From DATJWY01 sp035500775 (GTDB taxonomy: Bacteria; Pseudomonadota; Alphaproteobacteria; Acetobacterales; Acetobacteraceae), in assembly GCA_035500775.1 (NCBI GenBank), contig DATJWY010000228.1:1-10571 (forward strand): a DNA stretch of 10,571 nt. Direction: 5' to 3'. This document shows, in pieces, positions 1 through 5,626 of this stretch (positions are counted from its first letter, which is position 1; the number at the start of each line of letters is the position of its first letter). The notes under the pieces are model-generated. The model saw only the letters and a list, made by a program, of their open reading frames with translations. It was not told where the DNA came from and made no database searches. Both the position numbers and the translations under genes were made by a program.

Positions 1-102
1 TTTAACCATCGACGTCTCCTGGAACCCATCGGTAACATCCCGCCCGCCGAAGCTGAACAACGCTATTACGCCATGTTGGAGCAGCCCAAAATCGCCGCCT
101 AG
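1..102 (+). CDS. IS3-family transposase OrfB, C-terminal 33 residues (partial)
   Basis: Frame 1 reads FNHRRLLEPIGNIPPAEAEQ and ends QPKIAA before TAG at 100-102. This is the conserved tail of IS3-family OrfB integrases, in which an (F/Y)N-x-RR motif follows the last part of the DDE catalytic domain and a 'PAEAE..YY' segment closes the protein. The catalytic D, D and E residues are upstream of the window. The gene converges on the efflux operon, whose last gene stops at 287. Family assignment is from remembered family sequence, and no frameshift is visible in the part seen. Confidence 0.8.
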   Translation, partial: FNHRRLLEPIGNIPPAEAEQRYYAMLEQPKIAA

Positions 103-110
103 TTTGCCCA

Positions 111-141
111 ACTCAGCCTCCGGCAAACCCGGGGCGGTTCA
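111..141 (-). repeat. IS3-type terminal inverted repeat (right end)
   Basis: Read on the minus strand from 141 inward the sequence begins TGAACCGCCCCGGGTTTGCC. The TG...CA polarity and its position just after the transposase stop fit an IS3-family right end. Its partner is not in the window, so the exact inner limit of the repeat is uncertain. Confidence 0.65.
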
Positions 142-199
142 GTACCCAAACTCTGGCAGACGGAAGACCAATCACACGCCGCGATACCCAACCGCCCTT

Positions 200-213
200 C
201 CCGCGTCAGCGGG
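200..213. terminator. Weak hairpin between the efflux operon and the IS
   Basis: CCCGC (200-204), loop GTCA, GCGGG (209-213) is a perfect 5-bp stem about 75 bases past the stop of the HlyD gene. It has no T-tract in the minus direction and only a mixed TTAGTT in the plus direction. It could assist termination of the operon or of the IS transcript, but the evidence is thin. The rest of 142-286 shows no recognisable gene. Confidence 0.25.
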
Positions 214-286
214 TTAGTTCAAACCGCGGCCGACTTGCCCCGGAATCCGCAAGCCGGCGGCCGATGCGAAGCTGGTCGCCGTTGGG

Positions 287-1180
287 TCAGCCCTGCCCGG
301 CGGCCCCGGTCACCGCGACCGTCGCGGTGCGGCCCAGCACCAGATCGACGTTCGCCGGCATGTCGTCCAGCTTGACGCGGACGGGCACACGCTGCGCCAG
401 CCGGACCCAGCTGAAAGTCGGGTTGATGTTCGCGAGCAGATCAGGCGCATCCGAGCGCTCCCGGTCGGCGATTCCTGCGGCGATGCTGACCACGTGACCG
501 GTCAACGTCTGGTGCTCGCCCATCAGCCGCACCTGCACGCGGTCGCCGACGTGGATGCGGGGCAATTTCGTCTCCTCGAAGTACCCCTCCACGCGCAGGG
601 TTGCGCGGTCGATGAGCGCCATCACGCCTCGGCCGACGGTCACGTAGTCGCCGGGCTCCAGGTTGACATTGGTGACGAAGCCGTCCACCGGGCTAGTCAC
701 CTCCGACCGCTTGAGGTTCAGCGCCGCAACCGCGCGGTCCGCCACCGCCTGCCGGTAGTCCGCGACAGCCTCTTCGTACGCCGCGACTTTCTGCTGCTGC
801 TGTTGGCGGGACACCGACGTATTGGTCAGGCTTTCATAGCGAGCCGCTTCGCGCGCCGCCTCGTCCATCTGGGCCTTGCGATTGGCGACAATGGCCTCGG
901 CCTGCTCCAACGCCAGTTTGAACCGCTCAGAATCGATCCTGAACAGCACGTCGCCGCGCTTCACCCGCTGGTTGTCCTGAACCAGCACCTCCTCCACGAG
1001 GCCCTGAACATCCGGCGCGACCGTGACCACGTCGGCCCGCACGCGCCCATCGCGGGTCCAGGGCGCCTCCTCGTAGTAGGACCATAGCTGGCGACCGGCG
1101 ACCGCGGCCGTCGCGACGATCACCAGTGTCAGGACAAGGTGCAGGAGCGGGCGCGCACGAACCATCAGTGATTGCATCAT
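287..1180 (-). CDS. HlyD-family periplasmic adaptor (membrane fusion protein) of an aromatic-compound efflux pump
   Basis: A 297-residue membrane fusion protein linking an inner-membrane pump to an outer-membrane channel. Residues 11-32 form one N-terminal membrane anchor. The first half of the lipoyl-like domain is at about 47-85, with the 'APDVQGLVEEVLVQDNQRVKRGD' region. A coiled-coil hairpin spans about 86-155 and contains a five-Gln run at 126-130. The second lipoyl half (SPVDGFVTNV) begins near 163, and the beta-barrel runs to about 290. Length and anchor match AaeA/EmrA-type adaptors. I chose ATG 1180 because it overlaps the DUF1656 stop as ATGA, whereas the frame extension to 1459 lies wholly over neighbouring genes and is Arg-rich non-protein-like sequence. 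It is the last gene of the operon; no outer-membrane factor follows before the IS. Confidence 0.9.
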   Translation of the reverse strand: MMQSLMVRARPLLHLVLTLVIVATAAVAGRQLWSYYEEAPWTRDGRVRADVVTVAPDVQGLVEEVLVQDNQRVKRGDVLFRIDSERFKLALEQAEAIVANRKAQMDEAAREAARYESLTNTSVSRQQQQQKVAAYEEAVADYRQAVADRAVAALNLKRSEVTSPVDGFVTNVNLEPGDYVTVGRGVMALIDRATLRVEGYFEETKLPRIHVGDRVQVRLMGEHQTLTGHVVSIAAGIADRERSDAPDLLANINPTFSWVRLAQRVPVRVKLDDMPANVDLVLGRTATVAVTGAAGQG

Positions 1181-1386
1181 GACATCCACCGTTGAAGACC
1201 GGCGGTGACGGCCGCCAGAACGATGACGAACAGGGCGAGGTTGACGAGGGGGCCATGCCAGACCAGCCGATAGACCCCGATCCGTCGCAATGCCCGGCGC
1301 AGCATGGCAAGCACCACGAGCGCGACCACGCTGCACACCAGAAACGTCGGGACGAAGACGCCATACAGGTCGATCTCGCCGATCAT
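1177..1386 (-). CDS. DUF1656 small inner-membrane protein (AaeX-like)
   Basis: A 69-residue protein with two membrane segments (about 8-30 and 46-65) joined by a basic loop. It opens with the family hallmark EIDLYGVFVP. DUF1656 proteins nearly always sit between or beside a FUSC pump gene and an HlyD adaptor gene, as AaeX does in E. coli, but their precise role is not established. The start ATG overlaps the FUSC stop (ATGA at 1386-1383) and its own stop overlaps the adaptor start (ATGA at 1180-1177), so it is translationally coupled on both sides. Its tiny size and full conservation of the fold argue for a real gene. Confidence 0.9.
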   Translation of the reverse strand: MIGEIDLYGVFVPTFLVCSVVALVVLAMLRRALRRIGVYRLVWHGPLVNLALFVIVLAAVTAGLQRWMS

Positions 1387-3476
1387 GCCACGCTTCCTTC
1401 ATACGCCGGAGCCGGCCGCGCCGCGTCCATTGCCAGCGATGGTCGGTAAGGCGGAGCATCGGGGAAGACGTTGCGGCGCAAGCCGACCAGCGCGAGTACG
1501 ACGTCGCGTGCCGAACCGCCCGTCATGTCCGACGCGGCATCCAGGGCGCGGTCGATCGCCTGGAGCAGCGTCTGCGATGCCGCCACCGCGCTGCGGTGCG
1601 CGGCGCAGTCGGTGAAATACATTGCCGACTGTCGCAGCACCGCGTCCACCGCCGCGCCGAGTGCGGGCGGCATGGCATCACGCACTGCGCGGAGGTCGAC
1701 GAGATTGACGCCGAGGCGCAACTCGGTCATCGCGGCAACCGCGGCGATCTGATTGCTCGGCGCTGCCATCGCCATCTGCGGTGCCAGCAGCCCCATCCGG
1801 TCGAGAAACAGCCCGACAAGCCGCGTGCGTTCCGGCGGCGTGGCGCTGCGCGTGGCCGCGGCCAGATCGGTCCAGCCAGCGCGCAGCCGGCGCCACAGGA
1901 TCAACGTCGCCCCGGACGGCACCACCAGCGCGGAGACCAGCGCGGCCACCGCGACGCCGAACACGCTCGCGCCGGTGCCGTTGGCCCAAATCGCAAAGTC
2001 GGCGCTGTACCTTTCATCGAGGGCAAGCAGCACGGCCGTGAAGACCGGCAGGGCCGCCAGCTTCTGTGTGGCCGGGATGGCGGCCAGCACGCCGGCCGGA
2101 ACGAAGAAGGCTGCCATGGCAATGGTCAGCATTTCAAAGTTGCCGGCTCGCGGCAGGATGACGAATTGACCAATGGCGACGAGAATGGCCGAAAGCGCGG
2201 TAACCACAAGCAGACCGTTGATCGACGGCACGGGATCGTCGCGTCCGGCGGTGAAGCAACAGGCGACGGCCACCATCCCCGCCGCCCCGCTGCCCTCCGG
2301 CCATGCTGTCGCGATCCAGAACGCGCAGGTGGTGAGCAGGGCCAATGCCGCCACGACCGAGCGCAACAGCGCTGTGCCATGATCCCGATACATCGGCGAG
2401 CGATCGGGCAGACGCATTGCCAGCTTCGGCTCGTCCCGACCCAGGCGGCCGGCGACGATATGGCGCTGCAGTTCCAGGCAATCCTGGCGCAGATCGACCA
2501 GCTCGCGCAGCCGCACCAGCACCGTGGTCAGCAACACGCCATCCCAGCCCCGCCGTGCGTCGGTCTGGTCCTGCAAGGTCGCGATCTCGGTCCGCAGGCA
2601 CGCCGCACCGGCGGGGGCGGCGCCGGCGGCAGCGCCGGTGGCGATCCAGGCGTGCAGCTGTGCCAATACCGCATCCAGACCGGCTGTCATGCCACCGGCG
2701 GCACGCAGGTCGCATAGCCGGTCGCGCAGGGCCGCAGTCAGCGGCAGCAGGACGACCATGCGCTGAGCCAGCGCGGCCACCTGTCGCGTCGCCTCGCGCA
2801 ACCGGGAGGTGTCGTAGGCGAGGTGTGCGGTCACCGAACGGATCTCGACCGCATCGGCAGCGAGCCGCAGGCGCGCCCCCGCGATCTCCGTCCTGTCCGC
2901 ATCACCGAGCGAGACGGCATCCAATATCAGCCGATCCGCATCGCGCAGCCACTTGGCCAGACCAGCGCTGAGGACAGGCCCGACGGGGCGAGGCAGCACC
3001 ACGCTGCCGACCACGGTCGCACAGACGATGCCGAGCGTGATCTCCTCGACCCGCGCAATGGCAATATTCCACACGGCATCCGGCACGGTGACGACGGGAA
3101 AGCCGATCAGCGCCGCCGTGTAACCGGCCAGCATGAATGCGTAGCTTCGCGGCGTGCGGTCGAGCAGCGACAGATAGAGGCAGCCGCCGATCCACACCGC
3201 CAGCGCGGCGCTCAATAGCTCCGGCGCGTTCACCAGGTTCGGCACCAGCGCCAGCGTCGCGGCCGCACCGACAAGCGTGCCTGCCAGGCGATAAGCCGCC
3301 TTCGACCGGATCGCGCCGCTGAGCGGGTTGGCCACGATGTAGACCGTCGCCATCGCCCAGTAAGGCCGGTCCAGACCCATCGCGAGCGCGATATAGAGAG
3401 CAATGATCGCCGCGAGGAAGGATTTGGCCGAAAACAGCCATCCCTCAAGGTCGGGAAGATAGCGCGACACGGTCAT
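1383..3476 (-). CDS. FUSC-family inner-membrane efflux pump (fusaric acid / aromatic carboxylate exporter type)
   Basis: A 697-residue pump of the FUSC (fusaric acid resistance/AaeB) family, expected to export aromatic or other small organic acids from the cytoplasm. The N-terminal membrane block (about 14-163) has the family signature GLDRPYWAMATVYIVANPLS near 34-53 and the RSKAAYRLAGTLVGA stretch. A soluble helical region follows (about 165-365). A second membrane block lies at about 368-525, and a cytoplasmic tail runs to the end. This duplicated layout and length match AaeB/YccS-type proteins. The start overlaps the MarR stop (ATGA 3476-3473) and the stop overlaps DUF1656. Substrate cannot be read from sequence; phenolic acids or fusaric-acid-like compounds are the natural guess. 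Confidence 0.92.
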   Translation of the reverse strand: MTVSRYLPDLEGWLFSAKSFLAAIIALYIALAMGLDRPYWAMATVYIVANPLSGAIRSKAAYRLAGTLVGAAATLALVPNLVNAPELLSAALAVWIGGCLYLSLLDRTPRSYAFMLAGYTAALIGFPVVTVPDAVWNIAIARVEEITLGIVCATVVGSVVLPRPVGPVLSAGLAKWLRDADRLILDAVSLGDADRTEIAGARLRLAADAVEIRSVTAHLAYDTSRLREATRQVAALAQRMVVLLPLTAALRDRLCDLRAAGGMTAGLDAVLAQLHAWIATGAAAGAAPAGAACLRTEIATLQDQTDARRGWDGVLLTTVLVRLRELVDLRQDCLELQRHIVAGRLGRDEPKLAMRLPDRSPMYRDHGTALLRSVVAALALLTTCAFWIATAWPEGSGAAGMVAVACCFTAGRDDPVPSINGLLVVTALSAILVAIGQFVILPRAGNFEMLTIAMAAFFVPAGVLAAIPATQKLAALPVFTAVLLALDERYSADFAIWANGTGASVFGVAVAALVSALVVPSGATLILWRRLRAGWTDLAAATRSATPPERTRLVGLFLDRMGLLAPQMAMAAPSNQIAAVAAMTELRLGVNLVDLRAVRDAMPPALGAAVDAVLRQSAMYFTDCAAHRSAVAASQTLLQAIDRALDAASDMTGGSARDVVLALVGLRRNVFPDAPPYRPSLAMDAARPAPAYEGSVA

Positions 3477-3964
3477 TTGCCCGCAGCCGTTTCAGCGTCT
3501 GCCAGGCCGATCGGCGCCATCAGGCTGACGCCAGCGGCCCTGGCGATCGACCGCAACACCCGGATCGCAGTGGCGAGGTCCTCCTCCGGTATCCCGGCGA
3601 GCAGTTCATCGCGTACCTTCGCCACGACGGTCTCGATCTGCCGGGCGAGACGCTCGCCTTCCCGGGTCAGATGCAGCGTCTTGGCGCGCCGGTCGGCAGG
3701 ATCGTCGTGACGCTCCAGCAAGCCCGCGGCGCCGAGCGAGTCGAGCGCTCGCACCAGGGACGGCCCTTCGATACCCAGGGCGTCGGCGACGACGTTCTGC
3801 CGCACACCGCCGCCAAGCCGGTACACGGCCATGATCGGATAGGCGAGCGTTGTCGACAGCCGCAGCTCGGCAAGCGCGGCATCGTTCCGCGCCCGCCAGG
3901 CGCGGGCGACTGGCGGAAGCCCGGCGGCGAAAACCCGGGCGTCGAGCGTGTCTGTCGGCTTCAT
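3473..3964 (-). CDS. MarR-family transcriptional regulator of the efflux operon
   Basis: A 163-residue winged-helix regulator. The DNA-binding part spans about 38-102: the recognition helix lies around IEGPSLVRALDSLGAAGLL (65-83) and the wing is DPADRRAKTLHLT (88-100), the classic MarR D-x-R-x wing. Long helices at both ends form the dimer interface. I place the start at ATG 3964 rather than at a possible upstream start at 4048. The extension would translate the operator repeats (a telltale repeated ACYLL) and has no family counterpart. It heads the operon and overlaps the pump gene by ATGA, so it is probably autoregulated with the pump and derepressed by the pump's substrate, as is common for MarR proteins binding phenolics. 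Confidence 0.9.
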   Translation of the reverse strand: MKPTDTLDARVFAAGLPPVARAWRARNDAALAELRLSTTLAYPIMAVYRLGGGVRQNVVADALGIEGPSLVRALDSLGAAGLLERHDDPADRRAKTLHLTREGERLARQIETVVAKVRDELLAGIPEEDLATAIRVLRSIARAAGVSLMAPIGLADAETAAGK

Positions 3965-3970
3965 GCAAAG

Positions 3971-3976
3971 TAGATA
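3971..3976 (-). promoter_or_regulatory. Possible -10 element TATCTA of the marR promoter
   Basis: On the minus strand TATCTA (3976-3971) is followed by CTTTGC and then ATG at 3964, so a transcript starting six to seven bases downstream would begin at the start codon itself. There is no Shine-Dalgarno in front of this ATG, which fits a leaderless message. No good -35 is visible at the right distance; the second operator copy occupies that position. This is inference from spacing only. Confidence 0.35.
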
Positions 3977-4000
3977 GCATGCTAATAGATAGCATGCTAT
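3971..4000. promoter_or_regulatory. Tandem MarR operators: two 15-bp repeats, each with palindrome TAGCATGCTA
   Basis: TAGATAGCATGCTAA (3971-3985) is followed without a gap by TAGATAGCATGCTAT (3986-4000); 14 of 15 bases match. Each contains the perfect 10-bp palindrome TAGCATGCTA (3975-3984 and 3990-3999), and the second extends to the 12-bp ATAGCATGCTAT. The AT-rich block stands out sharply from its GC-rich surroundings and ends 6 bases before the marR start codon. MarR dimers typically bind such inverted repeats over their own promoter. The 15-base period places the two sites about one and a half helical turns apart. Confidence 0.75.
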
Positions 4001-4036
4001 GAAAATGCCGCGCGTCAGGTCCCGGGGCAGCGCGCA

Positions 4037-4141
4037 TTGCGCAAGCACCGTGATCTCGCCGCTGCCAAGGCCTTCGTTCGATCAGCGGAGGCGGTCACCG
4101 ATGCGACGCCGGGCCGGATCACGGCTGACGGGCACGATGCG
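4037..4141 (+). pseudogene. Fragment of an IS6-type DDE transposase
   Basis: The plus strand reads LRKHRDLAAAKAFVRSAEAV and then, after 11 more residues, TADGHDA, 35 codons in all. This is the stretch of IS6/IS26-like transposases running from the '(R/K)HRD..AA..F' helix to the second catalytic Asp in 'T.DGHD(A/S)'. After GHDA the expected 'YP.AI' is absent and the frame degenerates, so only a scrap remains; no start, no third catalytic residue and no intact terminal repeat are present. It lies between the MarR operators and the reductase gene, on the opposite strand. It marks an old insertion or rearrangement point directly upstream of the efflux promoter. The assignment is from remembered family sequence. 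Confidence 0.6.
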
Positions 4142-4202
4142 ATGGCGGCCATGACCAGAGCGAAGCCGCTTGCCCGGTGCTGTTGCACCTCGACGGTGCG
4201 AT

Positions 4203-5075
4203 CTATCCGCGCTGTGCCTTGTCGGTCTCGTTGCGTGTGCGGATGCGTTCGCGCGCCTCTGCCCATCTGGCATCGCCCCAGGTGAGATAGTCCTGGAAGC
4301 CTCCGCCGCTCATCAGCCATTGGCCGCCATCGAGCGCGATCGTCTCGCCATTGATCCAGATCGGGCTGAGCAGGAACGCGGCCATGTCGCCGATGTCCTG
4401 CGCGGTGCCGATGCGGCCCATGGGATTGCGCTTTGCCTGCTCGGCGCCCGGATCGGCCTCGCCAGGGCGAAGGCGCGCGAACATACCCTCCGTCGGGATG
4501 GTACCGGGGGCGACGGCGTTGAGGCGGATGCCGTAGCGGCCCCATTCCACCGCGAGCGACTTCGTCATCGCATCGATACCGGCCTTCGACATGGCGGAGG
4601 GTACGACAAAGGGCGCGCCGGTGCGCACCCAGGTGACGACGATGGACACCACCGAGCCGCCGCTCTTCGTCCTGATCCAGCGCCTGCCGACGGCCTGCGT
4701 GGTCTGGAAGGTGCCGTGAAAGACGATGTCGGCGATGGCATGGAAGGCGCGCGCGGAAAGGTCCTCCGTCCGGCTGACGAAATTGCCGGCGGCGTTGTTG
4801 ATGAGATGCGTCGCGGGGCGGCCGGCGGACCACATCGCCTCCACCGCGTCCTCGATGGCGGCGGGGTCCTTGATGTCCACGCTGCGCCAGAACGCGCGGC
4901 CGGGATGCGCGGCGTTCATCGCGGCCGCCGTCTGCTCGAGCACCGGGCCGCGGCGCCCCCAGATCTCGACGGAGGCGCCGAGCGCGAGCAGGCGTTCCGC
5001 CATCATGCGGCCGAGCCCGGTGCCGCCGCCGGTCACCAGCACATGTGCGCCCTTGAAAAGATCATTGCGGAACAT
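4203..5075 (-). CDS. Short-chain dehydrogenase/reductase, 2,4-dienoyl-CoA reductase-like
   Basis: A 290-residue SDR that should reduce an acyl-CoA or similar substrate with NADPH. The nucleotide-binding motif TGGGTGLG is at 15-22, the structural NNAAGN at 93-98, and the C-terminal substrate-loop pattern 'APGTIPTEGMFARL' near 189-202. The usual SDR YxxxK is SxxxK here (Ser160, Lys164 in PSAMSKAG), which is normal for the dienoyl-CoA reductase branch. In that branch the catalytic Tyr sits eleven residues earlier, but here that position is Trp149. ATG 5075 is supported by AAGGAGG at 5092-5086. Upstream lies an etfB-like relic in the same orientation, hinting at a former fatty-acid or acyl-CoA oxidation cluster. 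It is separated by 238 bases from marR and is not obviously part of that operon. Confidence 0.85.
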   Translation of the reverse strand: MFRNDLFKGAHVLVTGGGTGLGRMMAERLLALGASVEIWGRRGPVLEQTAAAMNAAHPGRAFWRSVDIKDPAAIEDAVEAMWSAGRPATHLINNAAGNFVSRTEDLSARAFHAIADIVFHGTFQTTQAVGRRWIRTKSGGSVVSIVVTWVRTGAPFVVPSAMSKAGIDAMTKSLAVEWGRYGIRLNAVAPGTIPTEGMFARLRPGEADPGAEQAKRNPMGRIGTAQDIGDMAAFLLSPIWINGETIALDGGQWLMSGGGFQDYLTWGDARWAEARERIRTRNETDKAQRG

Positions 5076-5188
5076 GCTTGTCGGTCCTCCTTCGGCAGAA
5101 AGCGGGCGAAGTGGGGCTTGTGCCTCTTCGGCCGGTTCATCGGGATGCAGTGGAGACTTTCGGCATCAGCAACCAGAAGCTTGGACAT
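5033..5188 (-). CDS. Hypothetical 51-residue ORF overlapping the reductase start
   Basis: An ATG at 5188 is preceded by a good Shine-Dalgarno (GGGAGG, 5200-5195, six bases away). It opens a 51-codon frame beginning MSKLLVADAESLHC and ending in TGA at 5035-5033, in a different frame from the reductase and overlapping its first 43 bases. The product is basic (a KRHK stretch at 21-24) with no recognisable domain or signal peptide. It could be a leader peptide coupling translation to the reductase, the broken start of a gene that followed the etfB relic, or chance. I do not recognise it. Confidence 0.3.
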   Translation of the reverse strand: MSKLLVADAESLHCIPMNRPKRHKPHFARFLPKEDRQACSAMIFSRAHMCW

Positions 5189-5242
5189 CCTAATCCTCCC
5201 ACGGTGTTGCTGTCGTCCTCGGCGCCAATGCCTCTGCGTCGG

Positions 5243-5403
5243 TCATGACCTGCGTTCCGTCAGCGCGGCCTGCCAGAGGCGAGGCGCCACGATCTTGCCG
5301 GTCTGCCCCACTTGCTTGCGCGCCTTCATGATGTTGGGCAGCGAGGCGTAGCGCGACTCGTTCAGGGGCGCAGATCGGTGGTGCCGATGGCGGGCAGCGT
5401 TCC
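5243..5403 (-). pseudogene. etfB: Frameshifted C-terminal remnant of electron transfer flavoprotein beta subunit
   Basis: One minus-strand frame reads TLPAIGTTDLR (5400-5368) and then hits a stop. After skipping two bases, another frame continues [18 protein letters not shown] (5365-5312) and runs to a stop at 5245-5243. Joined, this matches the conserved EtfB segment '(L)PA..[22 protein letters not shown]', where the PA..TT part belongs to the EtfB signature region and contacts the bound nucleotide. The upstream two thirds of EtfB is missing and the sequence beyond KARK does not follow the family. The net two-base surplus breaks the frame, so this is a dead fragment. An ETF would pass electrons from acyl-CoA dehydrogenases, fitting the adjacent reductase. 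Confidence 0.7.
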
Positions 5404-5626
5404 TTGAGCCGGATGCGGATTGGCGCAGACACATAGCGCGAGCACGGGAAAGAGGTCTTGCGTCGGCGGCAGCTTCCAGAACGTCTGTGTGACGGTCGGG
5501 ATATTTCGCAGCCAGACGCTCAGGCGCGTTCCTGTCACGTATTGCAGTGGCAGCGAAGCGCACGCGCTGGTCAGCAGGCGGCAATCCCGCGGTGCGGAAG
5601 CGTCGGCATCGGCATGTTCCCTTGCA
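5404..5626. other. Region without a recognisable gene between the etfB relic and the glycosyltransferase
   Basis: No frame here gives a start, a ribosome site and a recognisable domain. Two minus-strand frames stay open for part of it, one reading 'IPTVTQTFWKLPPTQDLFP' and another 'ERLAAKYPDRHTDVLEAAAD'. Both look more protein-like than random and may be scraps of decayed genes, but I cannot name either. No promoter or terminator with a T-tract was seen. Confidence 0.4.

Larger units (their letters stand above)
1..141 (+). mobile_element. Right end of an IS3-family insertion sequence (truncated by window edge)
   Basis: The window opens inside the last codons of an IS3-type transposase and continues through a short untranslated tail to a terminal inverted repeat ending in TTCA at 141. 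On the minus strand the repeat starts TGAACCGCCCCGGG, a form I recognise from IS3-group ends, with the transposase stop about 39 bases inside the end as usual. The three bases after it (142-144, gta) would be one copy of the target duplication. The left end lies outside the window, so intactness cannot be judged. Confidence 0.8.

Noticed and set aside
792..806. CTG/CAG trinucleotide run
   Set aside because: It encodes the five-Gln stretch in the coiled coil of the HlyD adaptor; too short to be a notable repeat.
1181..1459. N-terminal extension of the HlyD gene by 93 codons
   Set aside because: It overlaps the whole DUF1656 gene and part of the pump gene and is Arg-rich nonsense; ATG 1180 with ATGA coupling gives the normal adaptor N-terminus.
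1290..2717. 475-codon plus-strand frame opposite the FUSC gene
   Set aside because: It is antisense to a clear pump gene, rich in Arg, His and Gln with no domain, and arises from the high-GC codon bias of the real strand.
4176..4189. GGTGCTGTTGCA, similar to IS6-family terminal repeats
   Set aside because: It points the wrong way for the nearby transposase scrap and has no partner; it is also part of a small GGTGC-TGTT-GCACC hairpin after the reductase stop, so it may be a chance match or a weak terminator.
4170..5351. 393-codon plus-strand frame opposite the reductase
   Set aside because: Antisense shadow of a well-conserved SDR gene; its composition (Arg, Ala, His, Asp) is typical of GC-rich shadows and it shows no motif.
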